A DNA stretch of 53,430 bases, taken from positions 1 through 53,430 of the forward strand of contig NZ_RHNS01000021.1 of NCBI RefSeq assembly GCF_003946305.1, written 5' to 3'. This DNA comes from Lacticaseibacillus porcinae. Lineage in GTDB: Bacteria > Bacillota > Bacilli > Lactobacillales > Lactobacillaceae. This document shows positions 24,919-33,188 of the stretch, piece by piece; positions within the stretch are counted from its first letter, which is position 1, and each line of letters starts with the position of its first letter. The translations under genes were made by a program, and so were the position numbers. The notes below the pieces were generated by a model, which ran no database searches, was not told the origin of the DNA, and was given only the letters and a program-made list of their open reading frames with translations.

Positions 24919-25045
24919 CAAAAAACATAGGCCTAAACCTGATTCGGTTAGACCCATTCGACGTGATTTTTGTGCACTATTACAATAGAAGAAACACGGT
25001 GTTTCACCATTGGTATAGTTGCGCATACAACTATCATCATGCACG
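24919..25045 (-). promoter_or_regulatory. Leader with terminator/attenuator before the MFS gene
   Basis: On the minus strand, stem GGTCTAACC/GGTTTAGGCC (24954-24946 with 24939-24930) is followed by TATGTTTTTT and, within 10 nt, by the MFS ribosome site. It can end transcription from the pilus operon or regulate the exporter. An open leader frame (ATG near 25024, reading 'MRNYTNGETPCFFYCNSAQ') runs through the hairpin, and GAAACAC/GTGTTTC and ATAGTTG/CAACTAT hairpins lie upstream. Ribosome-dependent attenuation is an inference. Confidence 0.5.
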
Positions 25046-25069
25046 TTAATTGTGAATTTTTTGTGAAGA

Positions 25070-25882
25070 TTACTTTGGACGATGCTTTCGCCAAGTGCGG
25101 ATCACCAAAATAATGAAAATGATCAAGGCAATCAGCGCTGCGGCAATTTTGGCGACTGCTTGCCACCATTGACGTTTAGCAGCTGCATCAACTGATTTGG
25201 CGGTGACGTTTTTCAACGGGACGCGTTTGCCAGTGACTAACAGGCGGTGAGAGTTGACGCCATATGGGGTGCAAGTCATTAATGTCGCAAGGTCACGGCC
25301 GGGTTCGATTTTTAACTTTGAGACGTTTTGCGGTAACACCACGTCGATACGTTCGACTTGATAGGCGAGGCGCTTATTGCCGACAGTGAGGATGAAGCGT
25401 TGACCGATTTTGACTTTCTTGAGGTTGGTGAACAGCTGTTTTGTTGGTAAAGCCGCGTGAGCAGAAATCACCGTGTGAGTCGAGGGTCCGCCAGTTGGGT
25501 AGCTGGTCCCACCCAATACTGTGGCGCCTGACTGCAACAATAAGTCGTTAGTCCGGTCATATAAGGGAATGTACAGATCAATGGTTGGAATGGACACGGC
25601 GCCGATCAGATGATCATTCAAGTACTTTGCTGATGCAGACTTGCTGGTTTCTTTGAACACATCACCACTAGGGCGTATCCCATTAGCAGCAAGTTCAGCG
25701 TTTTCGGCTTTTTTCTTGGCGAGATCACGTTTGGCGTTGACCGCTGCTTGATCTTTCAACCGTTGTTGATTAAATTGAGTGCGCACTGTGTTGAGACCAC
25801 TGGCGACAAAAGGGTAGGCGAATATTCCTAAACCGGTGAAGAAAAGCAGTAACACCAGCAAATTTTTAAATCGCTTGGACAT
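25070..25882 (-). CDS. srtC: Pilus-specific class C sortase
   Basis: The 270-aa membrane transpeptidase joins pilin subunits through their LPxTG-type signals. An N-terminal helix (8-30) and a C-terminal helix (about 240-262) flank the sortase domain. The catalytic His is H142 (ISAHAAL), Cys C204 (TLMTC) and Arg R213 (SHRLLVTGKR). DVF at 74-76 sits where class C enzymes have a DPF/DPW lid, so the lid anchor may be altered. A ribosome site AAGGAGG precedes the ATG. It is the last gene of the pilus operon. Confidence 0.93.
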   Translation of the reverse strand: MSKRFKNLLVLLLFFTGLGIFAYPFVASGLNTVRTQFNQQRLKDQAAVNAKRDLAKKKAENAELAANGIRPSGDVFKETSKSASAKYLNDHLIGAVSIPTIDLYIPLYDRTNDLLLQSGATVLGGTSYPTGGPSTHTVISAHAALPTKQLFTNLKKVKIGQRFILTVGNKRLAYQVERIDVVLPQNVSKLKIEPGRDLATLMTCTPYGVNSHRLLVTGKRVPLKNVTAKSVDAAAKRQWWQAVAKIAAALIALIIFIILVIRTWRKHRPK

Positions 25883-25925
25883 AAGTGCACCTCCTTATGT
25901 AAGGTGGGTCGCCCCACCAGTAAAA

Positions 25926-27572
25926 CTACGCTTGTTTCTTCTTGTAAACTAAGGCACCACCCATAGCAAGTGCACCGACTGCGAGGAAGGTCACGATCCC
26001 GATACCACCAGTTGTTGGTAAGATCGAGCTCCCTGGGGTGTTGAAGACGCTTTCTGACTTGAGCGTTTGTGTCGCAACGCTGGCTTCATACACCTTAAAT
26101 TCGGTATTAGCCTTCTCAAACGTATAGCCAGTTGGCGCTTTGGTTTCTTTCAAGTTGTAAGTGCCAGTCTTTAACCCGTAAATTGCTAAGTGGCCTTTGT
26201 CTGCTGAGACGATTTCAGTGGCATCCGCTTCGCTGCCCCACTCGATTTTGGCAGGTTTGTAGATTCCGTCAGTGCTGGAGATCACTTTGTTGTCATCATC
26301 CAATAACTTGGCAAATTCCGTTTTGCCGTCTTTGCCGACACGACTGATCTTAAAGTAAGCACCTTTCAATCCATCGTCGGTTTCAGCATCAAGCTTCACA
26401 AATTCGTGACCACCAGTTTCAACTTCTGGGGCATCATCAACAGTTTCATACGTGTCATGTTGATTGGTGAAGTAACCGTAGAATTTGTTGCCGATACTTT
26501 GATATGGGGTCGCATCTTCATTGATCTTCATCGTGTATTTGAAGAATAATTGTTCTCTGCCAATGTTCTGCAACAAGCGGTCAAGGATCACGAGTTGTTC
26601 ATGTGTCCATTCTTCCCAGTTACTAAAGTCTAAATTGTATTCAAAACCAGCGTGTTTACGTTGGTCGTTTTGCCAGCCTTCATCTTTTGAAGAGATGAAA
26701 CTTGTTACGGCATCAAAATCTTCCTTGACCGAGAATTTTTCGTCGCCTTTCATCACATAAATGTCGTCCACTCTAACGAAGTCAGTCCCCGCAAGCGTCA
26801 TTTGATCAAGGAAGCGAAAACCGGTGTAGCCGCCTTCGCCCATAAATTTAGTATCGGGAATCGGAGCGCTGGAAATATAGGTGAGATCATCGCCCACATT
26901 GTAACTGTAATAGCCGTCTTTCAGGGCTTCGTCTTTTTCGTCAACTAAGTCTTTTAAGACCCCGTAGTTCTTGGCATATAAGTCAACTTGTGGTTGTGTC
27001 GCTAATTTTTTGTTCATTCCCAAAGTAAACGGGCGGGCATTCACAAACGCTGCGTTAGAGCTCTCTTCGTCTGTGAGTTCGACAAACATATACAGGCTGT
27101 AAACCATGTTATTGTTCACTTTAGTCTTTGTCGTTAATTTAGTGTTGGCAGTCCCGTTTCCGTCAGTTGTAATGGTGCTGACATAGTCACCTTTAGGCGT
27201 ATCATAATCCCAAGCGTCGCTCATCATCTTCGTAATTTCATCATCGGTTTTGTCTTCGTTGCCTGGCAAAGCTTTCATGTCATAGAACCATTGTGTGACG
27301 TTATAGACTTCAAAATCGACGCCTGCTAAGCCAGCATATTCCTCATCCAACCAACTACTACTGGATCCATCATTCTCGAAGTGGAATCCGTCAAAAACTT
27401 GTTTCTTGTGAAGATTCAGACTAAATTCTTCAGGAATCGGTTCTTTGTCATCTGCTAATACTGTATGCGTCACGCTGGGACTCACGAATGTACTCACAGA
27501 CATTGCAGTTAATGCCATCGTGCAAGTCATCATCCCAGTTAACAGGGTGCGGGTAAGCTTGGTGGTTTTCAT
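25926..27572 (-). CDS. spaD: Major backbone pilin, SpaD-like
   Basis: The 548-aa surface protein has a signal peptide ending near residue 40, Cna_B/SpaA-type beta domains, and an LPTTGG sorting signal with helix and KKK tail at the C-terminus. The E-box is 'YNLKETKAPTGY'. The pilin motif region reads 'PQVDLYAKNYGVLKD'; its Lys would be the sortase acceptor, with YAK instead of the usual YPK. It forms the pilus shaft by family analogy. Size and its place just before srtC fit SpaD of the SpaFED pilus. A 13-nt gap follows the upstream pilin gene. Confidence 0.85.
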   Translation of the reverse strand: MKTTKLTRTLLTGMMTCTMALTAMSVSTFVSPSVTHTVLADDKEPIPEEFSLNLHKKQVFDGFHFENDGSSSSWLDEEYAGLAGVDFEVYNVTQWFYDMKALPGNEDKTDDEITKMMSDAWDYDTPKGDYVSTITTDGNGTANTKLTTKTKVNNNMVYSLYMFVELTDEESSNAAFVNARPFTLGMNKKLATQPQVDLYAKNYGVLKDLVDEKDEALKDGYYSYNVGDDLTYISSAPIPDTKFMGEGGYTGFRFLDQMTLAGTDFVRVDDIYVMKGDEKFSVKEDFDAVTSFISSKDEGWQNDQRKHAGFEYNLDFSNWEEWTHEQLVILDRLLQNIGREQLFFKYTMKINEDATPYQSIGNKFYGYFTNQHDTYETVDDAPEVETGGHEFVKLDAETDDGLKGAYFKISRVGKDGKTEFAKLLDDDNKVISSTDGIYKPAKIEWGSEADATEIVSADKGHLAIYGLKTGTYNLKETKAPTGYTFEKANTEFKVYEASVATQTLKSESVFNTPGSSILPTTGGIGIVTFLAVGALAMGGALVYKKKQA

Positions 27573-27585
27573 ATTGTTTTTCCCC

Positions 27586-28791
27586 CTAAAGTGAACGGTT
27601 CTTCTTCATCCAATTTATCGCTGCGATCATGAATACCGCACCGATCAAAACTGCCAACCAAGAAATTGCAGTGCCCATGGCTGGTAAAATGGTACTAGGT
27701 TTGTTGGTACTTGGTTTGCTTGGTGTTGTTGGCTGAGCAGTCCCAACTTGATTGTTGTAAACCCGTGGACGACCAGCTTGAATACTTGATTCTTTTACGA
27801 CCCCAGAAAGGGTTTCTTCCATCACTTCACCGTTAACGGTAACGGAGAGATAGTTGCCAGCATCGTCGTACCAAGTGGCGGGAATGATCACTTCCACATC
27901 TTTGATCTCTGAGCTATAGCCGGCAACACTGGCTAATTCTTCGAAGTAGTAAGTCCCAGCAGGTAAGAAACGTTCCCCGGAATCGACTAAGCCGTTATCG
28001 TCAGAGACGAATTTCGCGACTTGAGGATGGTTCAGTGGGTCAGTGGTTGTGATCCAGCTGTTCTTCAAGTCAAACACTGGCGTATTATCCAGGTAAAGCT
28101 TTTCACCATTGGGTTCAATGCGATACAAGGCGAAGGTGACGCCTTTGAGTCGCTTTTCACTGCCGTCAAGTTGACGGCCAAATTTGAAGAAATAAGGATC
28201 GCGGACGTAACCGACGTTTTTAGGATAAAGGTGGATCACATCCATGCGATCTTTGGTGCCAAGGCGCAAGTAGATCGGCGCGGCTTTCTTCGTTAAATCG
28301 ACGTTAAGCAAGATATCTGCATCGACGCTAGTTTCGATCAACAAGTAAGCGGCGTTTTGATCGGCGGAAATATTGGGAACGTCGAGGCTGACCACGCCGT
28401 CTTCACCGTTGACAGTACCAGTTTTTAAGGTCGTCACCAGTGGCAAATCATAGGCTTTCGCTAACGCTGAACCAGATTTGCAATCCAATCCCGCCAACCG
28501 TTTCGCGAAGTCTTGTTCAGATTCGCCATCTTCATGTGCTTTGTCATACAATTCAGTGGCGTCATAAACATCAAAGTTTGCGCCATTGAGACCAAAGGAC
28601 TCATCCGTTTGAATGATCGCTTGGCCTTGGTTGTTGTACTCCCAATTGTCGAGTCCTGCTAAGCGGGCATCCCGATAGATCCGCTTGTGCAGCGTCAAAG
28701 TCGTGGTGTCGGCGCTAGCGTGGACCCGTTGGTTGCCAAAAGCGATCAAGGCGAAGGCCATCAGCGATAAAAATGCGATCAGTTTTCTCAT
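27586..28791 (-). CDS. spaE: Minor basal pilin, SpaE-like
   Basis: The 401-aa secreted protein starts with signal 'MRKLIAFLSLMAFALIAFG'. It has N-terminal 'TTTLTLHKRIYRDARL' like the backbone pilin, a canonical pilin-like 'VIHLYPKNVG', E-box 'YYFEELASVAGY', a Pro/Thr-rich linker, and the sorting signal ILPAMG (LPxMG variant) before a helix and KKNRS tail. By size and order it fits the basal subunit that anchors pili to the wall. The start is the ATG at 28791, which overlaps the tip gene's stop (ATGA), with AAAGGAGG inside that gene. Confidence 0.82.
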   Translation of the reverse strand: MRKLIAFLSLMAFALIAFGNQRVHASADTTTLTLHKRIYRDARLAGLDNWEYNNQGQAIIQTDESFGLNGANFDVYDATELYDKAHEDGESEQDFAKRLAGLDCKSGSALAKAYDLPLVTTLKTGTVNGEDGVVSLDVPNISADQNAAYLLIETSVDADILLNVDLTKKAAPIYLRLGTKDRMDVIHLYPKNVGYVRDPYFFKFGRQLDGSEKRLKGVTFALYRIEPNGEKLYLDNTPVFDLKNSWITTTDPLNHPQVAKFVSDDNGLVDSGERFLPAGTYYFEELASVAGYSSEIKDVEVIIPATWYDDAGNYLSVTVNGEVMEETLSGVVKESSIQAGRPRVYNNQVGTAQPTTPSKPSTNKPSTILPAMGTAISWLAVLIGAVFMIAAINWMKKNRSL

Positions 28792-31775
28792 CGTAGGGCC
28801 TCCTTTCGCCAGTGCCAACCAAGCATCAAGGCTAACAACATCATCATGACCGCCATGGTGATCAATGCTTTGATCCCGTCACCACCCGTGACTGGTAATG
28901 GAATTTCTTCAGCATTGTTTTCAAGGGTCAAGTGTAGTTTGTGGTTAGCAACCTCCCATCGGTATTGTTTGTCAGTGAGATCGCTCCCAGTATATTTCAG
29001 GCTTGAAATGGTCCCATCAATGTTCAACGTGAAAGTGAATTTGCCATTTAGTTTCGCAAAGCCAGTTGGGGCTTTGGTTTCTTCCAAGGCGTAGGTGCCT
29101 GGAATCAATTGATCAGAGGCTAATATCAAGTTCGCGTTTGTGGTCGTGATGCCACTGGTGATCACAGTGCCGTTGGCGGTACTCAACTGGAATTCCGCGT
29201 GAGCTAAGCGTTTTTGTTCGTCATCTGTTTTCTCTAGTTCAATTGTCCAACGTTTGAGATCATTGACGACTTGGTTGTTGTGTTGCCAATCTTTCGGCCA
29301 AGTGATTGAACCATCTTCATTCACAGTGATGGCAATGGCCTCTGTCAACGGCACATACCCTGTAGGTGTGTAAGTTTCCTTCAACCAATAGTCGCCTGGT
29401 GCGATTTTTGTAAATTTAACAGTTCCGTCACTCGTAGACGTTTGTGTTTGGACTGGGTCACCATTGGCATCTGCAGTGGTGAATAGGCCAAAGGTCACGT
29501 CTTTCACGGCCTGACCGAAGTCGTCAACTTTTTTGAAAGCTGGATCCACTGGGTCAGGTGCTTTTGGTGTCACGAAAACGGTGACTGGATCAGTGGTTTT
29601 GTCGTAGGCGAGTTCGTTCAAACTGCCATACATTTTGACTGTGGCTTCGTTGGTCATGGTTTGTTGTTCTTTGATCTCGTCGCGATCATAGGTAGTTTTT
29701 ACCCGGACGCGAATGGAGAAGAAGCCACCACCAAAAGGAATTTTCATCACTTCGCTAGCTGGCAAGGTGATGGTCAATTGTTGTCGACCACCCACCATTA
29801 CCGGTTTGATTGGTTCTGGCGTTAAATAGCGATTTTTGTTATCAACTGGCCGTTCATTAAATATCAATATGTCAGCATCAACATTATCGCTATACAGCAC
29901 CATGCCTTCAGGTAACAGATCTGAAATCACAATTCTTTGCGGACGCGACACCAGTTCTTCAATGACCTTGTAGGTTTGTTGGTTGATGTAGTAATACATC
30001 GGTGCACCGGCATCAGCTTGTGTGTCAACAGAATTGCCGTCAAGTTCGTTAGCTGTGTAAGGTTGGCCGCCAATATTTTCAATATCGGCTTCAGAACCAC
30101 CAGCATTATTACCAACAGCGGAAATTGATTTGTTGTTCTCGAGTTTTGGTATCGTGAACTTCGCATCGCCAGAGGCATTCGCCAGCCAAGTTTGTTGACC
30201 TTTGGAGTAAGTCCCGCGAGTGAATGAGAAGGTGCTACCGATTAAAGTGAAAGCCGCGGCCCCGTTCCCAAAACTCGGTGTACCCAAGCGGTCTTGCCAT
30301 TCTTTTGTTGTGACGATCTTGTCTGGATCTGTTTCATCCCAGTTACCCCACTTGTGTGAAGTATAGGCTTTGATGCCAAGGGTTCCACCGCTCGGCCAGC
30401 CATAACGAATGAAGCTTTCCCAACTGTTTGGATCACTGGTGGTACCCCGATAGTCCGGCACCAAGCGATCAGGACTCAAGTTTGTTTCACGCACCGAATT
30501 CGGATCGGCTGTCGAGAAAGTCAAATTTGGTGTTTTAGCTGCAACGAATTCACCAGGATTTAACGAGGTGAAAGTGAGCTTGGCTTCAGAGTCGGCTGAA
30601 AATTCGATTTTCGTATGCACGTCATCTTGTAAAAAGAAGGTGACATTCCAATCAAAGTGACGCATATTGGCAATCGAAACCCCTGAGTAGAAGTTGTTGG
30701 AAAAATCGATCGCCATTGTGCTTTCATCCCATTCCACCGAACGGAAAGTCATGTTTTGGACTTCGACATAGGCACCCACAGGCAGGTTATTCCCGTCTTG
30801 ATCTTGGACGTAGCCAACATGTGAGTAAGAAAGTTCTATCTTTGCATCTGCAATCGTGCTGTTATCTTCGAAAATCACAGCACGGCTGGTTGAGCCTTCA
30901 ACATAGTCACTAGAAGTGTGCGTTCGCATCGTGGCTTCAGAGTCATATTTCCAACGATTATCCGCGGTTTTGGTGACAATTTCACCAAGTTTTCGGTCGG
31001 CGCCAGTCTTATCTAAGACATTCATCTTTAAATCAGCGCGAGCCCCTAAGGTTAACACTAAGTTTTGTGCTTGAAAGGTGGCGGTGCTTGGTTTAATGAC
31101 GGTTTCGTTGGCGGCTTTGTTGAGCGTTGAGGCATCAGCTTGTGCAGTTGGTGCTGCTGGTAGTTCAGCGGTCACCACTGATTCTTCCGTTGCTTCTGCT
31201 TGAGCAGCTTCGTCTTCTGGATCTGGCACAGGTTGTTCCACCTCAGGTAAGGTGAGGGTGACTGTGTGTGGACCCGCGACTTGATCATCAAGTAAGTCGA
31301 CGTTCAACTGTGGTTCAGTGGCAACTGGACTTGCTTCAGTTGCTGCAGCAACTGGTTGTTCATCTAGTTGGGCCATGATCGCCAAGCTAGTTTGGGTGAT
31401 CGGCGTTTGATAACGCAAACTGCCGGTTGTTTCAGTGGTAAAATCTTTTTCTTGCCACCACTGTGTGTCAGCAGCTTGCAGTTCATGCCAGTCAGTGGCA
31501 TTGATCGGGGTCAAAGCAGTGTCATCAGCTTTGACCTCAACTTTCAATGCACGTGGGGCAGGGCTGGCCTTGCGTTTATATTGCAAGGTCCAATCGATCA
31601 AATCGCCGTTTTGCACACCGGTCGCTTTGAGCGTTAAGTCGTCGGAATCGATCAAGGTTTGTTCAACCTTAGGCGATTCGACGGCTTGCACATGCCGGAT
31701 GCCGACTAATGTGCAAAGCTGCATCACGACCAGCAAAGCCGCTAAAAAGCCGTGGATCATCTTGCGTTGCATCAT
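28788..31775 (-). CDS. spaF: Pilus tip adhesin, SpaF-like
   Basis: The 995-aa protein has a signal peptide (to about residue 32), a Glu/Ala/Pro-rich segment (about 135-220), a large central region without a motif I can name, and two C-terminal Cna_B/SpaA domains with E-boxes 'YWLKETYTPTGY' and 'YALEETKAPTGF'. It ends with the sorting signal LPVTGG, a Met/Leu-rich helix and WRKEALR. Order (first gene) and length fit the tip adhesin SpaF of SpaFED pili. The binding target is not predictable. A GGGGGGAG ribosome site precedes the tandem ATGs. Confidence 0.85.
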   Translation of the reverse strand: MMQRKMIHGFLAALLVVMQLCTLVGIRHVQAVESPKVEQTLIDSDDLTLKATGVQNGDLIDWTLQYKRKASPAPRALKVEVKADDTALTPINATDWHELQAADTQWWQEKDFTTETTGSLRYQTPITQTSLAIMAQLDEQPVAAATEASPVATEPQLNVDLLDDQVAGPHTVTLTLPEVEQPVPDPEDEAAQAEATEESVVTAELPAAPTAQADASTLNKAANETVIKPSTATFQAQNLVLTLGARADLKMNVLDKTGADRKLGEIVTKTADNRWKYDSEATMRTHTSSDYVEGSTSRAVIFEDNSTIADAKIELSYSHVGYVQDQDGNNLPVGAYVEVQNMTFRSVEWDESTMAIDFSNNFYSGVSIANMRHFDWNVTFFLQDDVHTKIEFSADSEAKLTFTSLNPGEFVAAKTPNLTFSTADPNSVRETNLSPDRLVPDYRGTTSDPNSWESFIRYGWPSGGTLGIKAYTSHKWGNWDETDPDKIVTTKEWQDRLGTPSFGNGAAAFTLIGSTFSFTRGTYSKGQQTWLANASGDAKFTIPKLENNKSISAVGNNAGGSEADIENIGGQPYTANELDGNSVDTQADAGAPMYYYINQQTYKVIEELVSRPQRIVISDLLPEGMVLYSDNVDADILIFNERPVDNKNRYLTPEPIKPVMVGGRQQLTITLPASEVMKIPFGGGFFSIRVRVKTTYDRDEIKEQQTMTNEATVKMYGSLNELAYDKTTDPVTVFVTPKAPDPVDPAFKKVDDFGQAVKDVTFGLFTTADANGDPVQTQTSTSDGTVKFTKIAPGDYWLKETYTPTGYVPLTEAIAITVNEDGSITWPKDWQHNNQVVNDLKRWTIELEKTDDEQKRLAHAEFQLSTANGTVITSGITTTNANLILASDQLIPGTYALEETKAPTGFAKLNGKFTFTLNIDGTISSLKYTGSDLTDKQYRWEVANHKLHLTLENNAEEIPLPVTGGDGIKALITMAVMMMLLALMLGWHWRKEALR

Positions 31776-31796
31776 TTTCTCCCCCCTTTCAATGTG

Positions 31797-31820
31797 TTAT
31801 CCAGTATTGTGAATGACCAT
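31797..31820 (-). CDS. Putative 7-codon leader peptide before the pilus operon
   Basis: Upstream of spaF, GGGAGGTG is followed at 4 nt by ATG and a seven-codon frame MVIHNTG ending in TAA at 31797. The spaF start lies 22 nt further. The ribosome site is as good as spaF's own, so the frame is probably translated. A promoter TTGCTA-17-TAATGG lies about 20-60 bp upstream on this strand. A role in coupling or control is only an inference. Confidence 0.4.
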   Translation of the reverse strand: MVIHNTG

Positions 31821-32116
31821 GGCACACCTCCCGCTTATATTGACCATTACTTCTACAATTTAAGTTTAGCAAAATGACGATTCTGAACGGTAATCAGGTG
31901 CATCGCAAACTTTAAAACTTTTTTTGAGCAATCCAAAAAAGCGTCATACCGGCGCAGATTTTATACGTTTTCACAAATAAAAATTAGAAAATTATCATAT
32001 AAAAAATCCCTTACCAATTTATTGGTAGGGGAGAAACAGGATATTTATCAGTTTCGACTTGAAATCTTAGGCGATTGTTTTTTCGATTTGATTAGGTTGT
32101 TGTACCGCCGAACATT
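31821..32116. other. Intergenic region before the pilus operon
   Basis: This AT-rich stretch contains the probable spaF promoter and, at 32001-32030, a hairpin CCCTTACCAAT/ATTGGTAGGG with a minus-strand T6 tract that would stop read-through from the Fic/Doc unit. I see no gene. Confidence 0.6.
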
Positions 32117-32154
32117 CAAAAAGCGCGCCACCGTTATCGGCAACGCGCTTCAAT
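32117..32154 (-). terminator. Terminator copy A after the Fic/Doc unit
   Basis: A hairpin (AAGCGCG/CGCGCTT with further pairing inside) is followed on the minus strand by TTTTTG. It is identical in 36 of 38 positions to copy B at 33148-33185. Confidence 0.75.
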
Positions 32155-32162
32155 CATGGCAA

Positions 32163-32330
32163 CTATTCAGCTGCTAGTTTTTTTACGGCTTTGTAAATTT
32201 GCTTATCTGACAGCACGTGTTCGAGAGATTGCTTAAGTTCTTCGCGGGTCAACGCATGCTCTTGATAGTCTGACTCATGTTGTTTGATCAAGGCTTTTGC
32301 TTCGTCAGTAATAGTGACATCGATTGTCAT
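32163..32330 (-). CDS. Small protein downstream of Fic/Doc, candidate antitoxin
   Basis: The 55-aa product is charged and probably helical: 'TITDEAKALIKQHESDYQEH' near the start and 'REELKQSLEHVLSDKQIYKA' later. I do not recognise the family. It starts at ATG 32330 with a strong AGGAGGTG, 30 nt after the stop of the Fic/Doc gene and before a shared terminator, so the two form an operon. Position suggests an antitoxin or accessory partner, although Phd-type antitoxins usually precede Doc. Confidence 0.65.
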   Translation of the reverse strand: MTIDVTITDEAKALIKQHESDYQEHALTREELKQSLEHVLSDKQIYKAVKKLAAE

Positions 32331-32360
32331 GGTTGCACCTCCTAGTGACGCTATTATACC

Positions 32361-33062
32361 TTAGTTTTCTGGATTATCAATATTTAATTTCATTCGAATT
32401 GCCCAGCCCGTTGCTGATTTGGCAGCGTCAATTGAGTTATACGTTTTAACAATAAGCCGTTGTAAGATATAGGATTCAAGGCTTTTAGCAGAGAATTGGT
32501 GATTTGCGACTTTTTTTGTGATTTCGTAAAGTTCATTTCCGTTGGGTTCGTTTAGGGAAAAGCCGTTGATGTCCAAGAAAATAATCCCACTCAACAAAGC
32601 AGTGCGTTTATTTCCGTTGTGAAATACTTGAGATGTGGCAATTTTGTACCATAAGGTAGCTGCTTTGCTCACGACACCTTCGTATGGATCAACGCCGAAG
32701 TAGCTTTCTTGGACTGAAGCGAGGATGGCGCTTAAGGTATTACAGTCTTTGACACCATAAAAATATTCTTCGCGAAACATCTTTTCGGCTTGTGTATTGA
32801 TGTCTGCCATGGCCTCAGGTGTGAGTTTGCGTACCCAGCTTGCAAATAGGATATTGTAATGAGATACGAGTTGATCTTCATGAAACAACTTGATAATTGA
32901 GTGTTCATTGTCTGCAGTGGTACCTATTTTTTCAATCCGAACACTAAAATTTCCGCTCGCATGAGTTTCATATGCATACTTTTGAACAACAGCCTGCGTA
33001 AACTGGTTATATTGAATATCCGAGTTTCCTTGGCATTTGACATATTCAGTTGGTTCGTTCAA
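32361..33062 (-). CDS. Fic/Doc-family protein with altered catalytic motif
   Basis: The 233-aa protein has a Doc-like domain (about 80-215) after an N-terminal region of ~75 residues I do not recognise. The Fic/Doc motif HxFx(D/N)GNKR appears as QVFHNGNKR (145-153): Phe, Asn, Gly and the anion-binding NKR are kept, but the first His is Gln. In Doc and Fic that His is required for phospho- or AMP-transfer, so the protein may be inactive or work differently. The start is TTG at 33062 after AGGTGAT. A promoter is visible upstream (TTGCCA-18-TAGAAT). It lies with a small partner gene between two copies of one terminator. Confidence 0.8.
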   Translation of the reverse strand: MNEPTEYVKCQGNSDIQYNQFTQAVVQKYAYETHASGNFSVRIEKIGTTADNEHSIIKLFHEDQLVSHYNILFASWVRKLTPEAMADINTQAEKMFREEYFYGVKDCNTLSAILASVQESYFGVDPYEGVVSKAATLWYKIATSQVFHNGNKRTALLSGIIFLDINGFSLNEPNGNELYEITKKVANHQFSAKSLESYILQRLIVKTYNSIDAAKSATGWAIRMKLNIDNPEN

Positions 33063-33116
33063 ATGGAATCACCTACTTATCTCTACCTGTTAGTGAATTC
33101 AATCGGGATACTTATT

Positions 33117-33146
33117 ATTCTACAGTAGAGACTTCACGCTTGGCAA
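33117..33146 (-). promoter_or_regulatory. Promoter of the Fic/Doc unit
   Basis: On the minus strand TTGCCA (33146-33141), an 18-bp spacer and TAGAAT (33122-33117). Confidence 0.6.
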
Positions 33147-33147
33147 C

Positions 33148-33185
33148 CAAAAAGCGCGCCGCCGTTATCGGCAACGCACTTCAAT
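33148..33185 (-). terminator. Terminator copy B after the SPFH gene
   Basis: The same 38-bp hairpin-plus-T5 element as copy A, in the same orientation 1031 bp away, directly after the SPFH gene. Confidence 0.75.
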
Positions 33186-33188
33186 TGA

